From Flavobacterium praedii (GTDB taxonomy: Bacteria; Bacteroidota; Bacteroidia; Flavobacteriales; Flavobacteriaceae): a DNA stretch of 64,000 nt. Shown here piece by piece: positions 43,201-52,219 of this stretch (the first letter of the stretch is position 1; each line of letters begins with the position of its first letter). The position numbers were made by a program, and so were the translations under genes. Location of the stretch: positions 62,001 through 126,000 of the forward strand of contig NZ_CP113948.1 of NCBI RefSeq assembly GCF_026810365.1, given 5' to 3'. Below the pieces are notes generated by a model. That model saw only the letters and a program-made list of their open reading frames with translations, was not told where the DNA came from and did no database searches.

Positions 43201-44112
43201 ATGAAAAAGAATATATTAATAACGGGAGGTACTGGTTTTATTGGAAAAGAATTAACTAAATTGTTATTGGATAGCGGTTATTCTGTTTCAATACTTACCA
43301 GAAACAGTAAACTAAATACTGAAGGAATTTCTTATTATATTTGGGATGTTGCCTCTCAAAAAATTGATGAAGCTGCTGTACTCAATGCAGATTTTATAAT
43401 TCATTTGGCGGGAGAGAATATAGCAGCCAAAAGATGGACAGATAAACGCAAGCAAGAAATAGTAGAGAGTAGAACTCAATCTGCTCAATTAATTGGTTCC
43501 GTTTTAAAAAAGCATAATAAAAAGGTAGAGGCATTTGTTTCGGCATCTGGAATTGGATATTATGGAGCCATTAATGGGCAAGGTATTTGTACCGAAAACA
43601 CATTACCTGCCAATGATTTTATAGGTTCAGTTTGTCAAGAATGGGAGAAATCAGCTGATTTGATAAGTAATTTGGGAATTCGAACTGTAAAAATTCGAAC
43701 TGGTTTAGTTTTGGGTAAAGAGGATGGGATTTTAAATAAATTGAACCCTCTTTTTAAACGTGGTTTAGGAAGTGCATTGGGTAGTGGCAAACAATACATG
43801 CCTTGGATTCATGTGTATGATTTGTGTATGATCTATCTTGAAGCTATTGAAAACAACAAAATGGTAGGCGCTTATAATGCCACCATAAATGATAGTACAA
43901 CTAATTCTAAATTTTCCAAAACATTGTCAAATGCTTTTGGGTTTAAAATGTGGTTGCCAAAAGTCCCTGCTTTTTTGATACGATTGGGAATGGGAGAGAT
44001 GGCCTGTATTGTTTTGACAGGAAGAAGGGTTTCTTCGGATAAAGTAAAAAGTTTAGGATTTCGATTTAAATTCAAAAATCTTACAGCAGCAATAAAAGAT
44101 TGTTTAAAATAA
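43201..44112 (+). CDS. TIGR01777-family NAD(P)-dependent epimerase-like protein
   Basis: This is an extended-SDR protein of about 303 residues. ILITGGTGFIGKELTKLL is the cofactor motif, IIHLAGENIAAKRWT the family-specific block, and SASGIGYYG carries the catalytic Ser/Tyr region. LPKVPAFLIRLGMGEMA with LTGRRVSS marks the C-terminal DUF1731 part. The reaction is unknown. The ATG at 43201 is preferred over an upstream start 12 bp after the -7 element. It is divergent from the tetR operon and shares its control region. It converges with the YceI gene, leaving 9 bp between the stops. Confidence 0.88.
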   Translation: MKKNILITGGTGFIGKELTKLLLDSGYSVSILTRNSKLNTEGISYYIWDVASQKIDEAAVLNADFIIHLAGENIAAKRWTDKRKQEIVESRTQSAQLIGSVLKKHNKKVEAFVSASGIGYYGAINGQGICTENTLPANDFIGSVCQEWEKSADLISNLGIRTVKIRTGLVLGKEDGILNKLNPLFKRGLGSALGSGKQYMPWIHVYDLCMIYLEAIENNKMVGAYNATINDSTTNSKFSKTLSNAFGFKMWLPKVPAFLIRLGMGEMACIVLTGRRVSSDKVKSLGFRFKFKNLTAAIKDCLK

Positions 44113-44121
44113 TAGGTGAAT

Positions 44122-44661
44122 TTAGTTTACGATACAATCAATTCGGGTATTCACTTTTTTAGAAATTTTAGCAATTACAATACTCGGTATTTCGATGTTA
44201 AAGTCGTCTGTATTCAATGTAAATAGACTGGTTATTTGTATTCCAGTATTTGCTTTTCTTATTTTAGCATTTACAGCAATCAGTCTCGTTTGACCGTGGA
44301 TAGTTAGTTTTCCTTTTATCAAAAAATCTTTTTCTTGTTCGGTTATAATATTCAAATCAAATTTTTCAATTATTCCCTTAAAGGTGGCCTTTGGATAGCG
44401 GTCACTTTCCATATAATTGCTATTAAAATGTTCTTTCATTAAATCCCTTTTAAATTCAAATTCTTTTATGTTTACAGTGAAGTTAATTTGAGATTTTTTA
44501 GGATATAATTCACATCCAACTGTTTCATTTTTGGCTTCGACAGCTTCAAATAAAGGTACCGATGCTTCAAAAGAGATGGTACATTTAGAAGTCGTTAATT
44601 TTTCTTGAGCAGTTGCAGTTGCAAAAATAAAAGTCAATACTAATAGAGTAATTTTTTTCAT
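44122..44661 (-). CDS. YceI-family secreted protein
   Basis: This 179-residue protein has a signal peptide (residues 1-18, ATATAQ) and a YceI-like lipocalin beta-barrel pattern. NFTVNIKEFEFKRDLMKEHFNS is the family's core, with FKGIIEKF and GKLTIHGQTRL following. Members bind polyisoprenoid chains in the periplasm. This makes a link to nearby isoprenoid and carotenoid genes attractive, though inferential. It is transcribed alone. Confidence 0.86.
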   Translation of the reverse strand: MKKITLLVLTFIFATATAQEKLTTSKCTISFEASVPLFEAVEAKNETVGCELYPKKSQINFTVNIKEFEFKRDLMKEHFNSNYMESDRYPKATFKGIIEKFDLNIITEQEKDFLIKGKLTIHGQTRLIAVNAKIRKANTGIQITSLFTLNTDDFNIEIPSIVIAKISKKVNTRIDCIVN

Positions 44662-44730
44662 AATCGTTCTATTAAAGGTTCACTTCTAAAGTTACGATTT
44701 ATAAATAACATTAGTCTTAAAATAACGCTA

Positions 44731-44783
44731 AAAAAAAATAGCCACATCATAAGTACTGGACTTTTGATGTTGGCTATTTTTTT
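44731..44783 (-). terminator. Terminator after the thioesterase operon
   Basis: Arms AAAAAAATAGCCACATCA and TGATGTTGGCTATTTTTTT form a long stem with a T-run on the minus strand. The next 100 bp hold further dyads of the CTTAGAATCT/AGAAACTTAG type. Confidence 0.75.
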
Positions 44784-44894
44784 AGAATCTAAGTTTCTAA
44801 GATTTTGTTGTGTGGACTCTTAATTAACTTACTAACCTAGTTCTGATTTAGAAACTTAGTATCTCAATAACTTAGAATCTTTTAAAAAAAAGAG

Positions 44895-45443
44895 CTAATC
44901 TAAATTAATCTGTACATTGTATTTTTTAAGTGTTTCCATGGTTTCTTTGGATGTGTAATTAAACACCTCTTCATGCAAGTCTTTTTCTTTTTTCAACGCA
45001 ATTTGTTTTAAAGCATTGCAAAATCGTTTTATGTCTTCAAAGTTTGATAATATTAAGCCAGGAACAGGTACACTATTACCTTCGTTATCTTTGGAAACCA
45101 TCGTAAAATAAGAGGAGTTACAGTGTTTCTTTATTCCTGTTTGAATGTTTTCTGCTTCAACTCGAATACCAACAACCATAGAACTTTTTCCAACATAATT
45201 AACGGAGGCTTTCATGGTTACCAATTCGCCTACTTCAATTGGTTTTAGAAAATTAACAGTATCTACCGAAGCCGTTACGCAGTAGTTACCAGAAAATTTG
45301 GATCCGCAAGCAAAGGCTATTTGATCCAGTAATGATAAAATATATCCACCATGAATTTTACCGCTAAAATTGGTGTGCGAAGGCAGCATTAATACCGAAA
45401 TACTGACATGGGATGAGGCAACAGTTTTGTATCTTTTTTCCAT
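44895..45443 (-). CDS. Acyl-CoA thioesterase (hotdog fold)
   Basis: This 182-residue enzyme hydrolyses acyl-CoA to free acid and CoA. The single hotdog domain shows HTNFSGKIHGGYILSLLDQIA, the family's substrate-binding helix, and SVDTVNFLKPIEVGELV. The length and motif match YciA/BACH-type thioesterases. It lies 3 bp after the small membrane protein, in one operon with rmuC. Confidence 0.88.
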   Translation of the reverse strand: MEKRYKTVASSHVSISVLMLPSHTNFSGKIHGGYILSLLDQIAFACGSKFSGNYCVTASVDTVNFLKPIEVGELVTMKASVNYVGKSSMVVGIRVEAENIQTGIKKHCNSSYFTMVSKDNEGNSVPVPGLILSNFEDIKRFCNALKQIALKKEKDLHEEVFNYTSKETMETLKKYNVQINLD

Positions 45444-45446
45444 AGA

Positions 45447-45812
45447 TTATTTTTGGTCAAAGGGTGATTTTTCTTTTTGTATCGTTTTAATAAAATATCG
45501 AGTCTCTCCCCACCAAGAAAAAGTTCGGTATTTTTCTACATAAGTGAGTTTGACATATTGTCCTTGAAGGTTTTTCATGGTTTCTATAACTTCTTTATCA
45601 CTGTCTAAAATAGAAAATTTAAAAATTTGAGCACCAGAAATTCCTTGACTTAATTCTCCTTCCCAGGTTTTGATGATGACTCCTTTGTGACTTAATCGGA
45701 TTAATTCTCCCGATCGAATGCCTTCACTAACGGGAACATAATAGATAAAGGCAAAATAACTTAGAAAACCAATGGTCAATAATGCTATTATGATAGCTAG
45801 AATTTTTTTCAT
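45447..45812 (-). CDS. Small membrane-anchored protein of unknown function
   Basis: This 121-residue protein has one N-terminal membrane helix (ILAIIIALLTIGFLSYFAF). The beta-rich remainder holds EGIRSGELIRLSHKGVIIKT and KTWEGEL. Homologs in Flavobacteriia are sometimes labelled 6-phosphogluconate dehydrogenase, but nothing here supports that: there is no Rossmann motif and it is far too short. It sits between rmuC and the thioesterase gene, with gaps of 7 and 3 bp. Confidence 0.78.
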   Translation of the reverse strand: MKKILAIIIALLTIGFLSYFAFIYYVPVSEGIRSGELIRLSHKGVIIKTWEGELSQGISGAQIFKFSILDSDKEVIETMKNLQGQYVKLTYVEKYRTFSWWGETRYFIKTIQKEKSPFDQK

Positions 45813-45819
45813 ATTTGAA

Positions 45820-47193
45820 TTAATTTAAGAGTGAATTTTCGTCGATGTCGGCTCTTTTTAAAATACTTTCGGGTAGTGCTTTTTTGGCTTTGGCTCCCAT
45901 TTTTTTAAGTTTTTCGACACTGGTGATAAGATTTCCTTTTCCTTCCACGAGTTTATTCATAGCAGCGCCATATTCAACTTTGCTTTCGTCAATTTTTTTG
46001 CCAATCTTGATTAAATCGGCCACAAAACCTTCAAATTTATCGTATAATGCACCCGCTTGACGCGCAATTTCAAAAGCATTTTCCTGTTGTTTTTGGTTGG
46101 CCCACATGCTATCAATTGTACGCAAAGTGGCCAATAGGGTAGAAGGAGTGACGATTACTATGTTTTTTTCGAATGCTTTATTGTACAAAGAGGTATCTTC
46201 ATTGAGAGCTATCGCAAATGCAGGTTCCATCGGAATAAAAAGCAAAACAAAATCAGGACTTTCTATTTGGTACAAATCTTGGTAATTTTTGTTTCCCAAC
46301 TGTTCTACATGAAGTTTTATCGAATTGACATGCTCTTTTAAATAACGTGTTTTTGCCGTTTCATCATCATCTTCATTAATGTATTTTTCATAAGCAGTTA
46401 ATGAAACTTTAGAATCGACAACCATTTTTTTGCCATCGGGTAAATTGATCACAACGTCTGGAAATACACGATTTCCATCTTCGGTAATATGACTTTGTTG
46501 TACTTCGTATTCGCGTCCTTTTTCCAATCCCGATTTTTCGAGAACACGCTCCAGAACCAGTTCGCCCCAGTTTCCTTGCATTTTGCTATCGCCTTTTAGT
46601 GCTTTGGTCAAATTGATGGTCTCCTTACTCATTTGAATGTTCATTTCGCGTAGACCCAGTATTTGTTGGCGTAATGCAGCATGATAGTCAATGCTTTCTT
46701 TATGAGTATCTTCAACTTTCTTTTCGAATAACTGAATTTTATCTTGGAGTGGCGACAAGATATTTTTCATGTTTTCTTTGTTTTGCTCCGTAAACTTATT
46801 CGATTTTTCTTCTAATATTTTATTGGCAAGGTTCTCAAATTCTTTGGTGAATTTTTCTTGTAGTTTTTCAACTTCTTCTTTTTGTTCTTTGTTGCGTTCC
46901 CAAAGATTTTCAAAATCGACTTCTTTTTTTGAAAGTTGGATAGCAAGACTATCTTTCTCAATTCTAATCGTTTCTTTTTCGGTTTTTGAAAGTTCCAGTT
47001 GCTTTTCGGTTGCGTTTTTGTCTAATAAAAACTGTTCTTTTTGTTGAATAATCTGAGAATGTAGAGCAATTAATTTTTCTTCTAAGCTTACTTTTTCTGA
47101 CTGAAAACGTGCCGAAAAAATAAGTTTACCCATAAATACACCAATTAAAAGTGCAATAACAAAAACCAATAATAAAGAGAGGATAGTAGACAT
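45820..47193 (-). CDS. rmuC: DNA recombination protein RmuC
   Basis: This is a 457-residue protein thought to limit recombination of inverted repeats. One N-terminal membrane helix (LSLLLVFVIALLIGVFMG) is followed by a long coiled coil to about residue 190. The RmuC domain, nuclease-like in fold, follows, with QGNWGELVLERVLEKSGL, FPDVVINLPDGKKMVVDSKV and VLLFIPMEPAF as hallmarks. It is the first gene of a three-gene operon with a small membrane protein and a thioesterase. Confidence 0.94.
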   Translation of the reverse strand: MSTILSLLLVFVIALLIGVFMGKLIFSARFQSEKVSLEEKLIALHSQIIQQKEQFLLDKNATEKQLELSKTEKETIRIEKDSLAIQLSKKEVDFENLWERNKEQKEEVEKLQEKFTKEFENLANKILEEKSNKFTEQNKENMKNILSPLQDKIQLFEKKVEDTHKESIDYHAALRQQILGLREMNIQMSKETINLTKALKGDSKMQGNWGELVLERVLEKSGLEKGREYEVQQSHITEDGNRVFPDVVINLPDGKKMVVDSKVSLTAYEKYINEDDDETAKTRYLKEHVNSIKLHVEQLGNKNYQDLYQIESPDFVLLFIPMEPAFAIALNEDTSLYNKAFEKNIVIVTPSTLLATLRTIDSMWANQKQQENAFEIARQAGALYDKFEGFVADLIKIGKKIDESKVEYGAAMNKLVEGKGNLITSVEKLKKMGAKAKKALPESILKRADIDENSLLN

Positions 47194-47369
47194 AAAAATA
47201 CATTTTAAAAAAAGTAAAAGTACGCATTAATACGTAGTACTTAATTTTTTAAATTGATATTTCACAATTATTTTAATTTCTTTTAAATAAAGTAAAACCT
47301 TTTTTTTTAAAACAACGCAACCTTTTTTCTATTTGCTAATCTTATCGTTATACTTAAACTTAATGAATT

Positions 47370-48236
47370 ATGAATAAATATTTTTTACTACTGTTTGTTA
47401 CTGTTGTTTTTTTTTCTTGTACAGATATATCAAATGATAGTGTACAGAATTGTGGGGCAGTTTCCAATACTCCTTTCGAAAGTTTTACTTATTGTGGCCT
47501 ATTGAAAGAAAATCCAAAACAATCATCCTTCGTGATTATAAACTCGAACGAAGATCTTTTGAAAATATTCAATACTTGCCCAACGGTTAATGTTTCCTTA
47601 CCTGATTTTACTCAAAAAAGAATCCTGGGCCTTTTTGCAGGACCAAAACCTACAGGAGGATTCGGAATAAAAATCCAATCCATTCAGGAAGATGACTGCC
47701 AAATTGTAGTGCAGTATTTTGAAACGGAGCCTAAAAAAGATGAAGTGGTAACAACCTTGTTGACTTACCCGTCCGATTATGTAGTGCTTCCAAAATCGAA
47801 TAAACCAATTGCTTTTCAAAAGGTGTATAAAAATAATGATTATATAGTTATTGGGACTTATTATGGTCAATGCGTTGGAAATGAGTGTTTAACTTTTTTC
47901 AGGATGGATAGTCAAAAGGTACTTCGTTATCTGAATGTAACCTATGGTTTGTATGATTTTAATGAATTACGTTATAAATCATTGGCGTATAAAGATGATT
48001 TGGCCAGTTTTTATTCTAAAATTCCTGTAGAGATTAAAAATTTGAAAGGTCAGACTAAAACATTCGGATCGCCAGACTCAGCTGACCAAGGTGGAGTATA
48101 TTTTGAATTGCATCAAGGAGATGTTGTAACAAAGGTATTTTTGGATAATAACAATTCTGTAGATCAAAATGAAAACATTTTAGCTTTTAAGAAAATTATT
48201 CAGGACAAGATTGTTGAGTTGAAAGGTAAAATTTAA
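47370..48236 (+). CDS. Lipoprotein with PrcB-like domain
   Basis: This is a 288-residue predicted lipoprotein (lipobox FFSC). Residues about 45-150 resemble the PrcB domain (PF14343): SSFVIINSNEDLLKIFN, LGLFAGPKPTGGFGIKIQSI and VVTTLLTYPSDYVVLPK fit its G.FAG.(R/K)PTGG.(G)I pattern. PrcB assists a surface protease in Treponema, which gives only a loose hint here. The C-terminal half is not recognised. It is monocistronic. Confidence 0.75.
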   Translation: MNKYFLLLFVTVVFFSCTDISNDSVQNCGAVSNTPFESFTYCGLLKENPKQSSFVIINSNEDLLKIFNTCPTVNVSLPDFTQKRILGLFAGPKPTGGFGIKIQSIQEDDCQIVVQYFETEPKKDEVVTTLLTYPSDYVVLPKSNKPIAFQKVYKNNDYIVIGTYYGQCVGNECLTFFRMDSQKVLRYLNVTYGLYDFNELRYKSLAYKDDLASFYSKIPVEIKNLKGQTKTFGSPDSADQGGVYFELHQGDVVTKVFLDNNNSVDQNENILAFKKIIQDKIVELKGKI

Positions 48237-48331
48237 AAATCTGTTTTAATACGGTTTTCTTAGGATTGTAAAAATAAATGTTGATAATCAAAAGCATAGT
48301 CGCTGTATAACCTTTAAACTATTTTGAAAAT

Positions 48332-48655
48332 ATGAAAAATTCAATTATAATTCTGTTCGTGATTTTTACTTTTTGCAGCTGTACTTCTGATTATAATGGA
48401 AAGGTCAAATGGAATAAAAAAGAGATTATGAACAGTTGGGCTTGGAAAATTTTTATTTTTACAGATTTAGGTGAAACGAAACCTCTTAAGAAAACCGTAA
48501 ACAATTTTGACAAAACTAAAGAAGTTATGCCTATTTTTATTGAGGATGACTTTGCAAATTTTAATGCAGAAAATATTTTTCAAAACAATCAAAAAATTGC
48601 ATTTAGAGATTCAATTGAAAAAGAGAATAGAATAGCATTCAAAAGAAAAAAATAA
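48332..48655 (+). CDS. Small predicted lipoprotein
   Basis: This is a 107-residue protein of unknown function with a clear lipobox (FCSC near residue 17). The rest is Lys/Asn-rich and shows no domain. It lies 18 bp before the sigma-factor gene and may be part of that transcript. Confidence 0.6.
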   Translation: MKNSIIILFVIFTFCSCTSDYNGKVKWNKKEIMNSWAWKIFIFTDLGETKPLKKTVNNFDKTKEVMPIFIEDDFANFNAENIFQNNQKIAFRDSIEKENRIAFKRKK

Positions 48656-48673
48656 CTTTTTCAATCTTATTTC

Positions 48674-49219
48674 TTGAAAGAAAATTTAGAAACATATATT
48701 CGAAAGTGTGTCGAAAACGACCGGGAAGCACAGCTGAAAATTTATCAGCTGTTTTCTCCTGTTTTATATGGGCTGTGTCTGAAGTATATGCGAAATGAAG
48801 ACGATGCCAAAGATGTTTTTCAAGAAGCTTTTGTTATTGCTTTTCAAAAAATGGAGCAATTCAAATTTGAAGGAAGTTTTGAAGGTTGGATCAAGAGAAT
48901 TTTTATCAATAAACTTTTGGAAACGCTCAAAAAAAGAAAAAAAGATGTTTTGTTTCTAGATGTTTTTGATACGGATATTATAGAAGAAGAGGAATTAGAA
49001 TTAGTTCCCATCGAACAAAACAAGTTGTTAGAATACATACAAGAATTGCCAGATCAATACCGAATGGTTTTCAATTTATTTGTGTTTGAGAAAATGAAAC
49101 ATAAAGAAATTGCTAAGCTACTTGAAATTACCGAAGGTACATCAAAATCAAATTTGAATAGAGCCAAAGGTATTTTGAAAAAAAGAATTTTGATGGTCTT
49201 AAATTTTAAAATTGCATGA
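48674..49219 (+). CDS. ECF-type RNA polymerase sigma factor
   Basis: This 181-residue sigma-70 factor has region 2 (LKYMRNEDDAKDVFQEAFVIAF with FEGWIKRI) and region 4 (LPDQYRMVFNLFVFEKMKHK, with EIAKLLEITEGTSKSNLNRA). Regions 1 and 3 are absent, as in the ECF group. Translation appears to start at TTG (48674); no ATG is upstream in frame before region 2. Its stop overlaps the next gene's start by 4 bp, implying that the membrane protein is its coupled partner or anti-sigma factor. Confidence 0.9.
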   Translation: MKENLETYIRKCVENDREAQLKIYQLFSPVLYGLCLKYMRNEDDAKDVFQEAFVIAFQKMEQFKFEGSFEGWIKRIFINKLLETLKKRKKDVLFLDVFDTDIIEEEELELVPIEQNKLLEYIQELPDQYRMVFNLFVFEKMKHKEIAKLLEITEGTSKSNLNRAKGILKKRILMVLNFKIA

Positions 49220-50856
49220 AAAATAAAAAAGCAAAATCTATTTTTTCTTCATTGGAAAACTACTCCAGTATTCCGCCTCCTGAATTATGGGATAAAATAG
49301 AAACACAATTAGATAAGCCAAAAAAGAAAAAACGTGCTATCATCTGGTGGTCGATTGCGGCCAGTTTATTGGTTGGACTTGCCGTTTCTACTGCTTTGTA
49401 TTTTAATTCCAATCAGCAAAATGATCTTGAATTAAATTTGGAAAATAATACTAATGAAGTTGTTTTACAAGACAATTCAAAGGGAAAATTGGATAGGAAT
49501 AATGATAAGAGTTTTCAAAATAGTAGTAATTCTAATAACAAAAGCGCTAAAAAAGAAAACAAAGACAATAATGCTAAAGAAAAGGCTAAAGGCAGTTTAA
49601 ATAAAAACCAAATACATTCCAATAATCAAATTGCCATAGTTTCCAATAATTCTTCTAAAACGGAAAAAGATTTAGGACTTAATAATTTGAATAAAAATGG
49701 TAAAGAAGATTCAAAATCTAATGCATTAGTTGTGAATCAAAATTTAACAGCAGCTGCCTTTAAATCAAAGCTAATAATTGAAAAATCTGTTCCAGTTGTT
49801 AATTCAAAAAACAATACAAAAGTTGCTTTAAAAGATCAAAATAATACCATTTCAGTTTCGAATAGCAATAAAGAAATGGTAATAAATGAAGATGCAATTT
49901 CAAAATCAGAATTAGCAATTGATAAGTCTATCCAAGTTAGTAATTCAAAAGGGAATGCGAAAATAGTTGAAAACATCAGAAACACTACCGTTTCAAAATC
50001 AAATTTCAATAATTCAAAAGCAGTAACAACAAATTCTAAAGATTCGCTAAATAAAATCAATTCAGAAGTGGCTCAATTAGAAAATGCTTTAGTACAATTG
50101 GATAAAGAAAAGACCAAAAAAACAAAAGAAAAGGTTTCTGAAATAGTAGATAAATGGTCTCTTCAAGTGTTTGCTGGAGTGATGAGTTCTCAGAATTATA
50201 ACAATCAAAAAGCATTGGGGAATACTGTGGCATCTCAACAAACTTCGGGTTACGGTGTAAAAACCAAGTATAAATTAAATAAAAAATGGGGGGTTAGTTC
50301 TGGTTTTAAAATAAATGAACTAGGTCAAAAAATCGATGGGGTTTCGTATTACAATCAACAAAGTTATTCAGGCTTGGTAATGGGTTCATTACCAATTGCA
50401 AGTGATATGAATTTAACAAATTTATCCAAAAGTAATTATGAATTAGTTTCTATATCAAATAATGAAGGGTATTTGTTTGCTTCCAATTCGAATGCAGATA
50501 CTGGTTTTGAGAAAGGAAATGTTAAGCAAAATTTAAAGTATTTCGAAATGCCTTTAGAAATTTCTTATGCTCTTTTGAACAGAAAGAAAGCAAATATCAC
50601 TATGAATACGGGAGGTTTTGTTGGAAAGTTAATCTCCAATGATATTACATTGAATGGAAATTCTATAGGTGAAAATAATAATGTAAATGAATATGTGTAT
50701 GGAACTTTGTTGAGCAGTACATTGCAATATGAAATCTATAAAAAAACTAAGTTTTTCATTGAACCAGGGATGAATTATTACATCAATCCATTAGAAAATC
50801 AATCTTTTAATCAATTTCAATGGATGCTTAATGTAGGTTTGAATGTTTCGTTTTAG
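49216..50856 (+). CDS. Sigma-coupled membrane protein with C-terminal beta-barrel-like domain
   Basis: This 546-residue protein has three parts. Residues 1-40 are cytoplasmic with PPPELWDKIETQLDK, a motif seen in anti-sigma-like proteins of Bacteroidota. Residues 41-63 form a membrane helix. A long Asn/Ser/Lys-rich linker follows; it holds two diverged copies of a unit of about 40 residues (KLIIEKSVPVVNSKNN... and ELAIDKSIQVSNSKGN...). The last 220 residues (WSLQVFAGVMSSQNY to the end) look like an outer-membrane beta-barrel domain. How one chain with an inner-membrane helix could place such a domain is unclear. It overlaps the sigma gene by 4 bp. Confidence 0.8.
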   Translation: MKNKKAKSIFSSLENYSSIPPPELWDKIETQLDKPKKKKRAIIWWSIAASLLVGLAVSTALYFNSNQQNDLELNLENNTNEVVLQDNSKGKLDRNNDKSFQNSSNSNNKSAKKENKDNNAKEKAKGSLNKNQIHSNNQIAIVSNNSSKTEKDLGLNNLNKNGKEDSKSNALVVNQNLTAAAFKSKLIIEKSVPVVNSKNNTKVALKDQNNTISVSNSNKEMVINEDAISKSELAIDKSIQVSNSKGNAKIVENIRNTTVSKSNFNNSKAVTTNSKDSLNKINSEVAQLENALVQLDKEKTKKTKEKVSEIVDKWSLQVFAGVMSSQNYNNQKALGNTVASQQTSGYGVKTKYKLNKKWGVSSGFKINELGQKIDGVSYYNQQSYSGLVMGSLPIASDMNLTNLSKSNYELVSISNNEGYLFASNSNADTGFEKGNVKQNLKYFEMPLEISYALLNRKKANITMNTGGFVGKLISNDITLNGNSIGENNNVNEYVYGTLLSSTLQYEIYKKTKFFIEPGMNYYINPLENQSFNQFQWMLNVGLNVSF

Positions 50857-51060
50857 TTGTGGATATTTATTCTACGAAAGTATTTTATTGCCTGCAGATA
50901 TAGTTTAAAATTAGTAGCTTTATTGTATTACGTTTTGTGTTTAAAATAACCTTGTTGTAAGTGCCTGAATAGACTAAATCGATTGTGGTGGTGGTTGTAG
51001 TTTTATAAAAACGAAATAATCTTTCGCTATAAATAAAAAATCCCATCTCGTTCTAAAAAT

Positions 51061-51103
51061 AAACTGCCCCCAAGAGTAAGATACTTTTGAGGGCAGTTTT
51101 TTT
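51061..51103 (+). terminator. Terminator after the sigma/barrel operon
   Basis: Stem AACTGCCCCCAAGAG / CTTTTGAGGGCAGTT with a T-run. It lies between convergent genes, 205 bp after the barrel gene stop. Confidence 0.7.
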
Positions 51104-51120
51104 GTAATATAGTGCCAGTA

Positions 51121-52140
51121 TTATTGATTCATAAAGTGGCATTCTTTATCTAAATGTCTTTTTTTCTTTGGATCGGTAGGTATTTTTCCAGAACAATCCG
51201 GAATACTTTCAAATGGATAATACTTTCCATTTATGTCTTTGATCTCTCCTCTAGTGGCATAACCATCTCCATCATCATCAAAATCTATGAAATTAGGAAT
51301 TCCGTCTTCATCTGTATCATCTGGATTAGGAACACCTGTTGCAAAACTGTTCATGTATCTATCCCCATTTAAATCTTCCTGAAAAGAAGGAATGCCATCT
51401 AAATCATGATCGTATCTCTTTAATGCATATAATTTTATGCTAAATACCAAAGGAGAATAAGCAGGGATTTTTGTTTGGCTACTGTTATAATATCCTAGAC
51501 CAGAAGGAAGAATCATTACACCTACACCAAAATCATTGTAAGACACAGTCCCGTTTGTGTTAGAAGTAAGCCAACCTGTTTTAAATTGAGGAAAACCTTC
51601 TGACCAACCACGAATAACACCGGATCCTCCATCATGACTTGTACCGTCCAGGTTAAACAATGTTTGTCCGTTATTACTGGAATCAAACACAGTTCCGTCC
51701 AATAATGTTCCTTTGTAACCTGCAAAAACACCATCAACATTACAAGGATATTCACCTCCAGAAACTGGCGTTCCTCCTTTTACACCTTCCCTAATGACAA
51801 GAGTGTATACTTTATACGTAATGGAATGTAGACTTACATTTCTACTTGTTAATCTTGGTAGGGTAGGGCTATTCAAATAAGAATATAAAGAGGGTTGAAT
51901 AGCAGCATCTGTAATTTTCTTAATAGTAACATCTTGATCATCTGGAAAACCAGGATGATTTACTACTTCGCTAATATAATTTGTTTTTAAATAATCTTCT
52001 ATGGCTACAATGTCTAAATTATATTGTTCAGCATAGGGTTTAGGTGGAGTTGCAACCGTATTATTATCATCTTTGTTACATGAACTTATTGAAATGACAG
52101 TAGCGATCAAAAAAATAAAATAAAACTTAATTTTGCTCAT
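51121..52140 (-). CDS. FKBP-type peptidyl-prolyl isomerase lipoprotein with calcium-type repeats
   Basis: This is a lipoprotein of about 339 residues (lipobox ISSC). The middle contains an FKBP-like domain (GYKGTLLDGTVFDSSNNGQ, GWSEGFPQFKTGW, and GVGVMILPSGLGYY). The C-terminus has thrombospondin-type-3-like Asp-rich repeats (DHDLDGIPSFQEDLNGD, DTDEDGIPNFIDFDDDGDGY) that should bind calcium. Its likely role is folding of envelope or secreted proteins. The frame is open to 52164, but that codon overlaps a -7-like element (52162-52169), so the ATG at 52140 is chosen. Confidence 0.87.
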   Translation of the reverse strand: MSKIKFYFIFLIATVISISSCNKDDNNTVATPPKPYAEQYNLDIVAIEDYLKTNYISEVVNHPGFPDDQDVTIKKITDAAIQPSLYSYLNSPTLPRLTSRNVSLHSITYKVYTLVIREGVKGGTPVSGGEYPCNVDGVFAGYKGTLLDGTVFDSSNNGQTLFNLDGTSHDGGSGVIRGWSEGFPQFKTGWLTSNTNGTVSYNDFGVGVMILPSGLGYYNSSQTKIPAYSPLVFSIKLYALKRYDHDLDGIPSFQEDLNGDRYMNSFATGVPNPDDTDEDGIPNFIDFDDDGDGYATRGEIKDINGKYYPFESIPDCSGKIPTDPKKKRHLDKECHFMNQ

Positions 52141-52161
52141 TATTTGGTGTAGTTTAAGTCG

Positions 52162-52169
52162 CAAATATA
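52162..52169 (-). promoter_or_regulatory. -7 element of the FKBP gene
   Basis: TATATTTG on the minus strand, 21 bp before the chosen start. A plus-strand TACTTTTG (52181-52188) for the S4 gene lies next to it, so the two promoters are back to back. Confidence 0.5.
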
Positions 52170-52219
52170 CATTAATGATTTACTTTTGTAAAGTATTTAA
52201 CTTCGTTTTTAGAAAATTC

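Noticed and set aside
45447..45812. Small membrane protein as 6-phosphogluconate dehydrogenase
   Set aside because: 121 residues with no nucleotide-binding motif; I consider that name a propagated mistake.
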